From: Microcaldota archaeon
Lineage (GTDB): Archaea > Micrarchaeota > Micrarchaeia > Micrarchaeales > Micrarchaeaceae
Length of the DNA stretch: 28,006 bases
Assembly (NCBI GenBank): GCA_021812105.1
Contig: JAKAOQ010000005.1
Span: 1 to 28,006, forward strand
Reading direction: 5' to 3'
Made by a program: the position numbers and the translations under genes. Shown in pieces: positions 1 to 8,332 of this stretch; the stretch's first letter is position 1, and each line of letters opens with the position of its first letter. A model generated the notes under the pieces. That model did no database searches and was not told the DNA's origin. It saw nothing but the letters and a program-made list of their open reading frames with translations.

Positions 1-725
1 CTTTCCTGCTCCATCGAAAGGTTGTTATAGGCGTTACCCCAGCCGCCGTCAAGCGTCGTGTTCGTGTACGCCGCAAAATAGCCGCCGCATATCTTCAGTG
101 TCTTGTTTGTCACGTTGCCGGTAGGGGTTATTACCCAGCGCACCGATAGCGTTTTGTTTGGATTGCCTGGTTGATATGTATGCGGCGCTCCTATCTGCCC
201 TACGTAATAGTACCATGGCCCATTGCTCTGATCTAGCAGCGCGCCGCTCTGATTTTGCAGTTCCACACCGAAATAGTGAATGTTTATGACTTTGGAGCTG
301 AGATAGTATACGGATGCCGGATCTTTGGGATCCCAGTCAAAAGTGCCGAGGAACGTAACATTCAGTAGTGTGTGTTGTCCGGGTGATGCTGATGTCCTGT
401 TTGCCTCGACGTACACAGAGCTCACATTATTAATAGTCTTGAACGATTCGAGCTTTCCAGTAGTAGTGTTTTTGTAACCGCTGCCGGTGAGGTTGAAATA
501 ATTGAATGTCCCGCTACTGGTATTTGTAGTAACAGAGGTGTTGTGAGCTGCGGGACACGAAATATACCCGGCACACGGAGTCAAGGCTGTAGCGGTAGAC
601 ACCCACGTGCATCCCACCGGTATCATTGGCAGAGAACAGGCGACTGACCTGCTGCTAAAAATTGAATAGGAAACGAACGACACAATCACAAGTATGAACA
701 GGGGGAACAGTAACGTTCCGCGCAA
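1..725 (-). CDS. Membrane-anchored surface protein, C-terminus beyond the window
   Basis: I read this frame by hand; it is open from a TTG at 725 to the window edge (241 codons). The TTG is preceded at a normal distance by a purine-rich ribosome binding site (AGAGGGG). The N-terminus is Met-Arg-Gly-Thr followed by about 17 hydrophobic residues (LLFPLFILVIVSFVSYS), a signal anchor or signal peptide. The rest is rich in Thr, Ser, Asn, Gly and Tyr, with many N-x-S/T sequons and several Cys, as in exported archaeal surface proteins; it would lie outside the cell. I recognise no domain. No earlier ATG or GTG exists in this frame, and a longer reading would run into the LSm gene. It lies about 70 nt downstream of LSm on the same strand. 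The reading frame is firm; the function is not known. Confidence 0.75.
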   Translation of the reverse strand, partial: MRGTLLFPLFILVIVSFVSYSIFSSRSVACSLPMIPVGCTWVSTATALTPCAGYISCPAAHNTSVTTNTSSGTFNYFNLTGSGYKNTTTGKLESFKTINNVSSVYVEANRTSASPGQHTLLNVTFLGTFDWDPKDPASVYYLSSKVINIHYFGVELQNQSGALLDQSNGPWYYYVGQIGAPHTYQPGNPNKTLSVRWVITPTGNVTNKTLKICGGYFAAYTNTTLDGGWGNAYNNLSMEQE

Positions 726-793
726 CGTTGCCCCTCTTTTTTTAAAGCCTTTTATGTAACCATCCCCGTATCCCGATTGTATAGTCAGGAGCT

Positions 794-1018
794 TTATACT
801 GGAGATAGAAACAGTATGTTGCCTCCCCTGAGCAGTATGGTGCCGAGCTTCGTCTTTAGTTCGCTTCCTTCGAGCTCTTCGGCGTTGTCTATTACCACGT
901 TCATGTGGACGTCGAATGAGACCATCTGCCCGCGTATGTCTGTGTTGTTCTTCAACCTCACCAGTACCTTCTGGCCAACCATTTTATTCAACAAATCAAA
1001 CGGTCTTTCCTGCGGCAT
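794..1018 (-). CDS. LSm/Sm-like archaeal RNA-binding protein (SmAP)
   Basis: A 74-residue single Sm fold. Sm motif 1 spans about residues 13-45 (VGQKVLVRLKNN, then RGQMVSFDVHMNVVIDNAEE). Sm motif 2 is near the C-terminus, with ILLRGGNILFLSP carrying the R-G-G/D signature that binds uridine. Archaeal Sm proteins form heptameric rings that bind U-rich RNA and act in RNA metabolism in the cytoplasm. Length is normal for the family. The gene follows rpoA2 by 38 nt but has its own likely signals: a TATA-like ATATATCTTT on the minus strand around 1047-1059, and GGTG five bases before the ATG. It may therefore be transcribed both with the polymerase operon and alone. Confidence 0.95.
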   Translation of the reverse strand: MPQERPFDLLNKMVGQKVLVRLKNNTDIRGQMVSFDVHMNVVIDNAEELEGSELKTKLGTILLRGGNILFLSPV

Positions 1019-1056
1019 TTATACACCAAACAATAAATAGAGTGAAACATATATCT

Positions 1057-2094
1057 TTATTCCCTCGCTTTGTCGCTGTTCTTTATCTTCTTTAGATCCT
1101 CTTTCTTGACCGCGAGTTTCACGAATCCGGTTCCCACAGGCACCTGCTTGCCTATCAGTATGTTCTCCGCGACTCCGCGCAGCTCGTCCTTCTCGCTGAA
1201 TATCGCGGCGTTCACGAAGTGCTTGACGGTTTCCTCGAACGCGGCCCTCGCGAAGACGGATTCCTTAAGGCCCGCTACGCCGTGCCTTCCGACTCCCTTT
1301 ACAGTACCATAGAAGCACATAGCGTCCGCGATGAGCGAAAGATGCCTGAAGCTTGTGTTGAAGCCCTCGGCTATTATAGTAGAGTAGAGGTCCCTCGCTA
1401 TTACGTTCCTCGCCGCCTCTACACCGTAAGCGTCCATTATTTCAGCTATGTTGTTGCTGAATACCCTCTCTTTGTCGACTCCTTCTATCTCCAGCACGTC
1501 CTTTATGTTGCTTCCGACAGTCGTTATGTAGAAAGAGCCGTCTTCCGACTGCTCCACTATCGCTTTTAATATCCCAGGTACCCCGACCACGGACAGCGCC
1601 CTTATGTTCACGAACGATACCCTTGTAGACCTAAGGTCTTCTTTCTTCTTCACCTTTACCCTGAGCGTATCCCCGACAAGCTCCGTGTCGGTGCCGTAAG
1701 CCTCTATCTTGCTTATTACACTTCTGGCGTTTATCTCGTACAGAGACATCTTCTCCCTGTCGAGATCCAGCGTCATTGATCCGGACTTGAGGTTCTCGGT
1801 GAATCCCTTTATCAGGTCACTGACCTTCACCTCTTCTACCTTCTTCCTTATATCCCTGACCTTCTCGTAGTTCTTCTCGATGCTCTTTACAAGGTTGATG
1901 TGCATTATCGGCGACTTTGGCTTCTTCCTTGCATCTATTATTTCGAGTATCCTGGGAAGCCCCGTAGTGACTACGGCCGAAGATATTCCCGCAGAATGGA
2001 ACACCCTCAGGAGCATCTGCGTCGACGGTTCGCCTATCGATTCTGCCGCGACAACGCCAACTGCTTCTCCCGGCTGTATGCTATACTCTTTCAT
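1057..2094 (-). CDS. rpoA2: DNA-directed RNA polymerase subunit A''
   Basis: This is the C-terminal portion of the largest polymerase subunit (beta-prime/Rpb1 homologue), separately encoded as in all archaea. It opens with the conserved block IQPGEAVGVVAAESIGEPST (residues 6-25) and runs into the trigger loop QMLLRVFHSAG. The clamp and jaw parts follow, and near the C-terminus is the conserved PVGTG segment (KQVPVGTGFVKL). At 345 residues it is slightly shorter than many archaeal A'' subunits. Its ATG sits 4 nt after the stop of rpoA1, so the two are co-transcribed and probably translationally linked. No intein or insertion is visible. Confidence 0.97.
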   Translation of the reverse strand: MKEYSIQPGEAVGVVAAESIGEPSTQMLLRVFHSAGISSAVVTTGLPRILEIIDARKKPKSPIMHINLVKSIEKNYEKVRDIRKKVEEVKVSDLIKGFTENLKSGSMTLDLDREKMSLYEINARSVISKIEAYGTDTELVGDTLRVKVKKKEDLRSTRVSFVNIRALSVVGVPGILKAIVEQSEDGSFYITTVGSNIKDVLEIEGVDKERVFSNNIAEIMDAYGVEAARNVIARDLYSTIIAEGFNTSFRHLSLIADAMCFYGTVKGVGRHGVAGLKESVFARAAFEETVKHFVNAAIFSEKDELRGVAENILIGKQVPVGTGFVKLAVKKEDLKKIKNSDKARE

Positions 2095-2098
2095 GTGC

Positions 2099-4621
2099 TC
2101 ATTCCTTCAAGTTTGCAATAAGCTCGTACATCGTATCCATGCCGTCTCCTCCGTATATTGTCTGAATCAGCGCACCGCTGGCGTCCCTCACCCTGAGGTT
2201 CGTATCTACGTAGAAATCCTGCATGGCGTTTAGGACCCGCCTGTACATGTATCCGCTCGTGGGCACTACGAGCTGCTTTGACACCGCCGAGTCCCTCGAC
2301 CCCATGCCGTGCATGTAGTACTCTGGGAGCTTTAGTCCCTCTATGAAGCTTGAGAATACGAATCCATGGGCGTACGGGTCTCTCGACCCCTTCTTGAACA
2401 ATGGCAGGACTCTGTTGTTGTAACCTCTAGACGGCCTCTTGCCTCTGACGTCCTGCTGACCGAGGAACAGGGTCGTCTGCACGAAGTTTATTATGTTTCC
2501 TCTCGAACCCACCTTGGCCATAAGGTTTACGTGGTTGGATGCGGTAAGGGTTTTCTGCAGCATCTTGCTGGCTATGCTTCTCGTCTCTCTCAACGCCACA
2601 CCTACAAGAAGCTCGAGAGTTTCACTTTTCGTGTTGCCGGGCAATGCCTCCAGCTTGCCGCTCTTGAAGTTGTTTATAAGTTCCTTCACCTTCGTCTTCG
2701 CTTCGTTAAGTATCCTGTCCTTCTCCCTGTCCACCGCTTCGGGGTTGTGGTAGTCTGACAGGCTTATCGTGAATCCTAAAGGATACGCTGCCGCGAGCGA
2801 CATCTTCGATATCTTAAGCAGGAAATCTGTTGTGAATTTGGGACCATATTCCTTATATATCTTTACCAGCAGCGTGGATTTCTCGAAGGGCCCTATAAGG
2901 TCCCCACTTATTATACCCTTAATGAGCTCTCCGTTCTTTATAGTCACTGAACCTTCCGGGGTCTTTGCCTCGAGATTAAAATCTTTTGGCAGCAGCATCG
3001 AGAATATGGACTTTCCTGTGTACGTTCCATTCCTCCCCGCCTTCGGCATCTCAAATATTTCAGATCTTGAAAGTATTGATATCGTGTCATCCTTGTCGAA
3101 GTAGATATCCTCTCCTGTCAGGTAGTACAGCCCTACTAGTTCATCATCTTCCATGGCTATTATAGGCATACCGTCTCTCGGCGATAGTATCTGCTTGCTG
3201 GGCGCCATCAGCAGTCGCGCCTCAGCCTGCGCTTCCAGTGACTGCGGGACGTGAAGGTTCATGTCGTCACCGTCGAAGTCGGCACCATATGGGGTAGTTA
3301 CTGCAACATGGAGCCTGAGCACCTTTCCTGGCAGTACCTTTACCCTGTGGGCCATGATTGACATCCTGTGCAGCGTAGGCTGCCTGTTGAACAGCACTAT
3401 GTCGCCATCCTGCAGCTGCCTGTCGATCACGTATCCTGGCGCTATCTCCCCGACAAGCTCCTGCCTGTTTACTTCGGTAACCCGCTTCCTGAGCCCTTCC
3501 TTCGTTATGACGTTGAGAACCATAGGATACTCTGTCCTGGACAGGCTCGCGCGCATGGCGTTTATGTTCCACTGGGTCACGTACGCCGGGACCGTAAGCA
3601 CCTCGGCTATCTCCCTTGGTACTCCAACCTGGTCTATCGTAAGGTTGCTGTCAGGCACTATCACAGTTCTCGCCGAGAAGTTCACCCTCTTTCCGCTCAG
3701 GTTGTATCTGAGCCTTCCCTCCTTGCCCTTTAGCCTCTGCGCAAGAGTCTTGAGCGGTCTCGATGTCCTGTGCCTCGCTACAGGCACTCCGGGCGTCTCG
3801 TTGTTGAAGTAGGTAGTAACGTGATACTGAAGCAGTTCCCACAGGTCGTCTATTATTATCTGCGGAGTTCCGGCGTCTATGTCCTGCTCCAGCTTCTTGT
3901 TTATCCTCATTATCTCCACTAGCTTGTGGGTGAGATCGTCCTCGCTCCTCTCCCCGGTCTCCAGGGTTATCGAAGGTCTTACGTTTACGGGAGGCACGAG
4001 CAGGTTCGTTAGCATGAGCCATTCCGGCCTGAAGCTCTTCGGATCCATCCCGAGGAGCGCTATGTCGTCGTCAGGAATCTTGGACAGCCAGTCTATCAGT
4101 TCGTCGGGCTTTATCCTGTCCTGGTCTATGTAGAACATCGTAGGCCTCTCGAACTTCAGCTTGCGCTGCTTCGCTCCGCAGTGCGGGCACTTGTTCGAAA
4201 CCTTCAGCTTCTTCGTCCCCCTCGCGCCCTGCTGCTCGCCGTTGTCCTCGAACTCGGCCGTTATCTCGGCCTTCATCTTCTCCATCTGCTCGTCGCTGAG
4301 GAGAAGCCTGTGGCACTTGTCGCACGTAGACTGCAGAATCAGGTATATGGCCTTGGCAAATTCTGGATGCACTACCGGCCTTATGAGCTCTATGTGGCCG
4401 AAGTGGCCCGGGCACGTCTTCGCGCTTCCGCCGCAGGTCTTGCACCTGAACCCCGGGTCGACTACACCCAGCCTCTGGTCTATGACTCCGCCGTCTATCG
4501 GGTAGCCGTCCTCGTTGTAGGTATCTGGTATTATCAGCTTCGCTACGCTGATCCTCTTTATCTCGGCCGGGCTCACGACCATGAACTTTATGTTGTCTAT
4601 TGATTCTGCCTGCATAATCAT
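2099..4621 (-). CDS. rpoA1: DNA-directed RNA polymerase subunit A'
   Basis: N-terminal two-thirds of the largest polymerase subunit, holding the catalytic centre. The first zinc site is C60, C63, C70 and H73; the second is C100, C103 with C145, C148 (CPHC). The active-site magnesium loop reads ADFDGDDMNLH with D448, D450 and D452; archaea often have Q or E where the D after this triad lies. The protein ends around IYGGDGMD, the usual A'/A'' break point. At 840 residues it is slightly short for the family. The ATG overlaps the TGA of rpoB1 (ATGA). A second in-frame ATG two codons later would also work. It is part of the rpoH-B''-B'-A'-A'' operon. Confidence 0.98.
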   Translation of the reverse strand: MIMQAESIDNIKFMVVSPAEIKRISVAKLIIPDTYNEDGYPIDGGVIDQRLGVVDPGFRCKTCGGSAKTCPGHFGHIELIRPVVHPEFAKAIYLILQSTCDKCHRLLLSDEQMEKMKAEITAEFEDNGEQQGARGTKKLKVSNKCPHCGAKQRKLKFERPTMFYIDQDRIKPDELIDWLSKIPDDDIALLGMDPKSFRPEWLMLTNLLVPPVNVRPSITLETGERSEDDLTHKLVEIMRINKKLEQDIDAGTPQIIIDDLWELLQYHVTTYFNNETPGVPVARHRTSRPLKTLAQRLKGKEGRLRYNLSGKRVNFSARTVIVPDSNLTIDQVGVPREIAEVLTVPAYVTQWNINAMRASLSRTEYPMVLNVITKEGLRKRVTEVNRQELVGEIAPGYVIDRQLQDGDIVLFNRQPTLHRMSIMAHRVKVLPGKVLRLHVAVTTPYGADFDGDDMNLHVPQSLEAQAEARLLMAPSKQILSPRDGMPIIAMEDDELVGLYYLTGEDIYFDKDDTISILSRSEIFEMPKAGRNGTYTGKSIFSMLLPKDFNLEAKTPEGSVTIKNGELIKGIISGDLIGPFEKSTLLVKIYKEYGPKFTTDFLLKISKMSLAAAYPLGFTISLSDYHNPEAVDREKDRILNEAKTKVKELINNFKSGKLEALPGNTKSETLELLVGVALRETRSIASKMLQKTLTASNHVNLMAKVGSRGNIINFVQTTLFLGQQDVRGKRPSRGYNNRVLPLFKKGSRDPYAHGFVFSSFIEGLKLPEYYMHGMGSRDSAVSKQLVVPTSGYMYRRVLNAMQDFYVDTNLRVRDASGALIQTIYGGDGMDTMYELIANLKE

Positions 4622-6459
4622 TCACTCTTGAGCTTCATGTTTGTCTTTATGTGGAGGGACTTTATTTCGTAGAGAAGCAGCTTGAACGCGTTGCTTATCT
4701 CTACTCTCTCCAGGCTGTTGCTTCCGCAGCTCGGGCACACCGGGGTATTCTTTATGTAGTTGAAGTATCCTATGTCTCCGCAGTTCTTGCAGACCCAGAT
4801 CATCGTCTTGTCGCTCTGGTCGAGCATCCTCTCCTTTATCAGGAGGCTGGCTCCGTTGCCGACAAGGGCGTCACGTTCCATCTCTCCGAACCTCATTCCG
4901 CCTCCCCTCGCCTTTCCTTCCGTGGGCTGGCGGGTCAGTATCTGCACCGGTCCCCTGCTCCTTACCTGCATGTGCGTTATCGCCATGTGGTACAGTCTGT
5001 TGTAGTATACGACGCCGGTGAATATTTTCGCCCTGAACTTCCTTCCACTCCTGCCGTCGTACAGTTCCTCGTCCCCGAACTTGTCGAAGCCGTTGCCTTC
5101 TAGTATCTCTCCGAACTTCGCCATTTCGTCGAAGCCGTTGGATGAGAACGCCGTGCCGTCGAACGGCTTCCCCGCTAGCGAGGCGGCCTTGACTCCGAGC
5201 ATCTCAAGCATGTGCCCCGCGGTCATTCTGCTCGGAAGGCTGTGCGGGTTCAGCAGCAGGTCGGGAACTATCCCGTCCTTCGTGAACGGCATGTCCTCCT
5301 GGTTGACTATGAGCCCTACAACACCCTTCTGTCCGTGCCTGCTCGCAAACTTGTCGCCGAGCTCCGGTATGGCTATGTGCCTCACCCTAACCTTGACTAT
5401 CTTTGTAGCGCCAGACGTCTCGCTTATCAGAACGTTGTCTATGACTCCATCCTCTCCCATCCTGAGCGTTACCGAATTGTCCCTGGTCTTCTCCTCGCTT
5501 ATTCCGAAAGTGGTCTGCTCCTCCAGGAACCTTGGCGGAGATGTTTTGCCTATCAGAACGTCGCCCTCCTCCACGAGCGTCTCCTTCTCTATTATTCCGT
5601 CGTCTCCGAGCTTCGAGTAGGCGTGCTCGCCGAGGAAGCCTTCGGTGGATGGCTGCGGTATCCTTATCTTGTCCTTCTGGCCGCCCGGATATCTGCGCTC
5701 TTCGTCAGAATAGGTCCGGTAGAATATGCTCCTGCCCAGTCCGCGGTCTACTGCGGCCTTGTTAAGTATCACGGCGTCCTTCATGTTGTTGCCGTAGTAC
5801 GTCGCCAGAGCCACCACGAAGTTCTGGCCGTTCGGGTGCGTCTTCAGATTAAGCGTCCTGAACGCCACGCTCGTGACGAGCGGGGTTTGCGGATAGTAAA
5901 GCAGGAACGCGCGAGCGTCGTACCTGTTGCCGAAATTGAAAGCGTAGAGCCCCTGGCTCTGCTTCATGAAGTTGGAGCTGATAGAGTGTCGTCCCATCTG
6001 GTTGTGCTCCGGATATACGTTGACCCCCATCGTTATTCCTAGCACGGAAGCGGGGTCGACAAGCATGTGCGTCGTTTCCGGACCTATGTCCTTCTCCTCA
6101 ACAGCAGCAAGTATATTCTCCTCCTCCTCGGCGTCAAGGTATTCTATTATGCCGCGCCTGAGCAGGTAGTTGAAATCTACCTCCTTGTTCGCCACCTTGG
6201 ACCGAAGCTCCGGCGTAAACTTGCTGACTCCATTCTCGACTATTATGTATGGTACTCTCACCCTGCCCTTGTCGGTGTTTATGTGCACCTCGTTGAGCTT
6301 CTTCAGGAACGAGACGTTGACCTCTCCCGATAAAACTCCCTGTCTCCTGTTCTTCCTGATTTCTTCTGCAAACGCTGCGCCGTCCGCTACCCTTGTAAGC
6401 TCCTTGCCGTTGAGATAGACGCGGCAGTTCTCCTTCTTATCTTCGGTCAATGCAAACAC
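4618..6459 (-). CDS. rpoB1: DNA-directed RNA polymerase subunit B' (C-terminal half of the split second subunit)
   Basis: C-terminal half of the second-largest subunit (beta/Rpb2 homologue), encoded separately from B''. It has the signature GDKFASRHGQKGVVGLI of the hybrid-binding region, and the block starting LLNPHSLPSRMTAGHMLE. Towards the C-terminus is a zinc ribbon (CKNC and, 16 residues on, CPSC). It contributes to the active centre and the RNA-DNA hybrid channel. The start is a GTG only 1 nt after the rpoB2 stop, which indicates translational coupling; the end overlaps the rpoA1 start. The 613-residue length matches other free-standing B' subunits. A split B is typical of many euryarchaea and DPANN lineages and absent from most Thermoproteota. 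Confidence 0.97.
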   Translation of the reverse strand: MFALTEDKKENCRVYLNGKELTRVADGAAFAEEIRKNRRQGVLSGEVNVSFLKKLNEVHINTDKGRVRVPYIIVENGVSKFTPELRSKVANKEVDFNYLLRRGIIEYLDAEEEENILAAVEEKDIGPETTHMLVDPASVLGITMGVNVYPEHNQMGRHSISSNFMKQSQGLYAFNFGNRYDARAFLLYYPQTPLVTSVAFRTLNLKTHPNGQNFVVALATYYGNNMKDAVILNKAAVDRGLGRSIFYRTYSDEERRYPGGQKDKIRIPQPSTEGFLGEHAYSKLGDDGIIEKETLVEEGDVLIGKTSPPRFLEEQTTFGISEEKTRDNSVTLRMGEDGVIDNVLISETSGATKIVKVRVRHIAIPELGDKFASRHGQKGVVGLIVNQEDMPFTKDGIVPDLLLNPHSLPSRMTAGHMLEMLGVKAASLAGKPFDGTAFSSNGFDEMAKFGEILEGNGFDKFGDEELYDGRSGRKFRAKIFTGVVYYNRLYHMAITHMQVRSRGPVQILTRQPTEGKARGGGMRFGEMERDALVGNGASLLIKERMLDQSDKTMIWVCKNCGDIGYFNYIKNTPVCPSCGSNSLERVEISNAFKLLLYEIKSLHIKTNMKLKSE

Positions 6460-6460
6460 T

Positions 6461-7954
6461 CTATAAAAGCTTTAGCTCCTTGAGCTTCCCCTTGAGCTGT
6501 TCCTCCTCTGCTCCATACGAGACCCTCGCTGTCATCGACAGGTATCTGGTCAGCCCGACCTCACCGCCTTCAGGAGTCTCGCTCGGGCATATCTTTCCTA
6601 TGTGCGTTCCGTGGATGTCCCTCGCCTTGAAGTGCGCGTGCTTCTTAGCCAGAGGCGACTTTATCCTGCGCAGGTGCGCAAGCGTGCTGATCATGTTGGC
6701 CCTGTCAAGAACCTGCGATACCCCCGTGTATCCTCCGGGCCACGCTCCCGTTCCCATAGAGTAAAGGAGCTTCTCGGTAAGCGCGTCGGGGTTTATGCTC
6801 GTCCTGACCGACAGCTTCCTTCCCCTTGCTGCTATTCTTTCTACGTGGTACTTGACGTCCTTGATGAATGACTTGAAAGATTCGTTGAAAAGGTCCTCGA
6901 GCAGGTCTCCTGCGAACCTAACGCGCTTGTTGGCGTAGTGGTCCTTGTCGTCCTGCCTCGTGTAGCCGTACGCGACAAGCGAGTCCCTTTCCGCCATCCT
7001 GAGCAGGTAGTAGCCCTTGGCCTTCCTGTCCTTCGCGTCCGTGCTTATGTGCGGCAGTATGTAGGTGTCGAGCTGCATTTCGGCCCTCTTCTCCTGGTAT
7101 GCCTTGGATTGGTTCGGCGCAGACATCCTGCCTAGCTCCTCCAGCGCTGTGCTCGGCCCCATGTCCTTGGACTTGCTCATCTCTATATTTACCATTATGT
7201 CGTTCCTTACGTCTTCATTCTCGGTGCTCTCCAGCATCTCGTTGATCGAAAGGCCGAGCGCCCTTAGCACCATTATGAAGTCGACGCCCTTTGTGACGGT
7301 GGGGAACGAAACCGTGAATATTCCGTACTCGTCCCTCTCCACGCTGCACCTGCTCTTGAAGTTCAGCGTTGTTGAGAATATCTTTGATACTACGTTATTG
7401 CCGTCCTTTGAGCTTATTACCCTGTTAGGAGCCAGGTCCTCTATTCCGACCAGAACGCGCTCCGTCCCCCTTATTATGAAATAGCCTCCGGGATCGTCTG
7501 GATCCTCTCCGTTGCGTATAAGCTGCTCCCTGCCCATGTTCTTCAGGTAGCAGAGGTCGCTCTTCACCATGACCGGCAGTTCGCCTATGAATATCTCGCC
7601 GGCGCTGTCTACCTTCTCTATGTCGCTTATCATTGGCGTGTAGGTTATATACATTGCAGCGGAATAGGTCAGGTTCCTCGATAGGGCTTCTATAGGCATT
7701 ATGCTCCTTATGGAGCTGTCGGCCTCTATCACCTTTGGCTGCTCGAGCCTAACGTTTCCAAGCTTTATTGCAAAATTAGCCACGTCGGGCTCTATAATCC
7801 CGTTGCTCTCCACGATCTTCGGTATGCTCAAGCTCACGAACCGGTTGTAGCTCTCCAGCTGGTGCTGGACTACCGAGTTCGTACTGAGATAGGATGCAAG
7901 CAGGTCGTGGTTATCGCTCATCATATCACTAGGAATGAGAGACAGATTATGCAC
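6461..7954 (-). CDS. rpoB2: DNA-directed RNA polymerase subunit B'' (N-terminal half of the split second subunit)
   Basis: N-terminal half of the Rpb2-like subunit (protrusion and lobe). It contains the conserved IPVMVKSDLCYL-like segment (here LPVMVKSDLCYLKNM), then DPGGYFIIRGTERVLVG, and ends after HGTHIGKICPSETPEG, a universal block just before the B''/B' break. The longest frame begins at GTG 7954 and overlaps the end of rpoH by 8 nt. The ATG at 7924 (followed by another ATG) lies 22 nt after the rpoH stop and would give a more typical N-terminus (MMSDNHDLLASYL, 487 residues). I consider 7924 the more likely start. No clear Shine-Dalgarno is seen for either. Confidence 0.96.
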   Translation of the reverse strand: MHNLSLIPSDMMSDNHDLLASYLSTNSVVQHQLESYNRFVSLSIPKIVESNGIIEPDVANFAIKLGNVRLEQPKVIEADSSIRSIMPIEALSRNLTYSAAMYITYTPMISDIEKVDSAGEIFIGELPVMVKSDLCYLKNMGREQLIRNGEDPDDPGGYFIIRGTERVLVGIEDLAPNRVISSKDGNNVVSKIFSTTLNFKSRCSVERDEYGIFTVSFPTVTKGVDFIMVLRALGLSINEMLESTENEDVRNDIMVNIEMSKSKDMGPSTALEELGRMSAPNQSKAYQEKRAEMQLDTYILPHISTDAKDRKAKGYYLLRMAERDSLVAYGYTRQDDKDHYANKRVRFAGDLLEDLFNESFKSFIKDVKYHVERIAARGRKLSVRTSINPDALTEKLLYSMGTGAWPGGYTGVSQVLDRANMISTLAHLRRIKSPLAKKHAHFKARDIHGTHIGKICPSETPEGGEVGLTRYLSMTARVSYGAEEEQLKGKLKELKLL

Positions 7955-8174
7955 TCTCCACTACCACGCGGTAGTATACGTACTTTCCTGTTAGGTCGTT
8001 CCTGTGTATCGCAACAAGCTGGCCCAGTTTTGGATTCAGCTTTACGATCTGTGGGTCGCTCTTTAGTATTTTCGGGAATTTTCCGATGGGAGTCTGTAGC
8101 TTCTTGGCCACCTCCTTGGTCGTCTTCTCATCAAGCAGCTCGTGCTTGGCTACAAGATCAAAGTCATAATCCAA
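7947..8174 (-). CDS. rpoH: DNA-directed RNA polymerase subunit H (Rpb5 C-terminal domain homologue)
   Basis: A 75-residue protein matching archaeal subunit H: an N-terminal LVAKHELLDEKTTKEVAKKL, a central LPKI-type segment (IGKFPKILKSDPQIVKL), then GQLVAIHRN and a final YVYYRVVV strand. It binds near the jaw of the polymerase and is the usual first gene of the archaeal rpo operon, as here. The start is a TTG, supported by GGTGA five bases upstream. The leader between the likely promoter (8260-8273) and this start is unusually long for an archaeon, about 60 nt, and contains hairpins described separately. Confidence 0.95.
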   Translation of the reverse strand: MDYDFDLVAKHELLDEKTTKEVAKKLQTPIGKFPKILKSDPQIVKLNPKLGQLVAIHRNDLTGKYVYYRVVVESA

Positions 8175-8176
8175 CA

Positions 8177-8230
8177 GCTCACCGGAGAGCGGATCCCATA
8201 AAAGAGTCGCATGCCTAACTTTGCAGTTAG
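8177..8230 (-). promoter_or_regulatory. Structured leader of the RNA polymerase operon
   Basis: On the minus strand the leader carries a perfect 6-bp stem, CTAACT (8230-8225) with AGTTAG (8220-8215), closed by the loop GCAA, which is a GNRA tetraloop. Nearer the rpoH start, GCTC (8190-8187) can pair with GAGC (8180-8177) around TCCGGT, which would hold the GGTGA ribosome binding site partly in a stem. The hairpins are read directly; a regulatory role is inference. Confidence 0.45.
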
Positions 8231-8259
8231 TCTCAAATCTCTATTATTTGTAAAAGGAA

Positions 8260-8273
8260 ATAAATATATACTT
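8260..8273 (-). promoter_or_regulatory. TATA-like box of the rpo operon
   Basis: The minus strand reads AAGTATATATTTATT, the strongest TATA-like element in the segment upstream of rpoH. Transcription would start about 26 nt downstream, near 8240, giving a leader of roughly 65 nt. Confidence 0.55.
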
Positions 8274-8332
8274 TAGCAAATTGAACGTTTATTTACCTAT
8301 TCGGGAAAGAGGGTTTTGACATAGAGTGGGTG

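Noticed and set aside
5212..6042. 276-residue plus-strand frame inside rpoB1
   Set aside because: Antisense shadow of a highly conserved gene; there are many similar plus-strand frames over the rpo genes.
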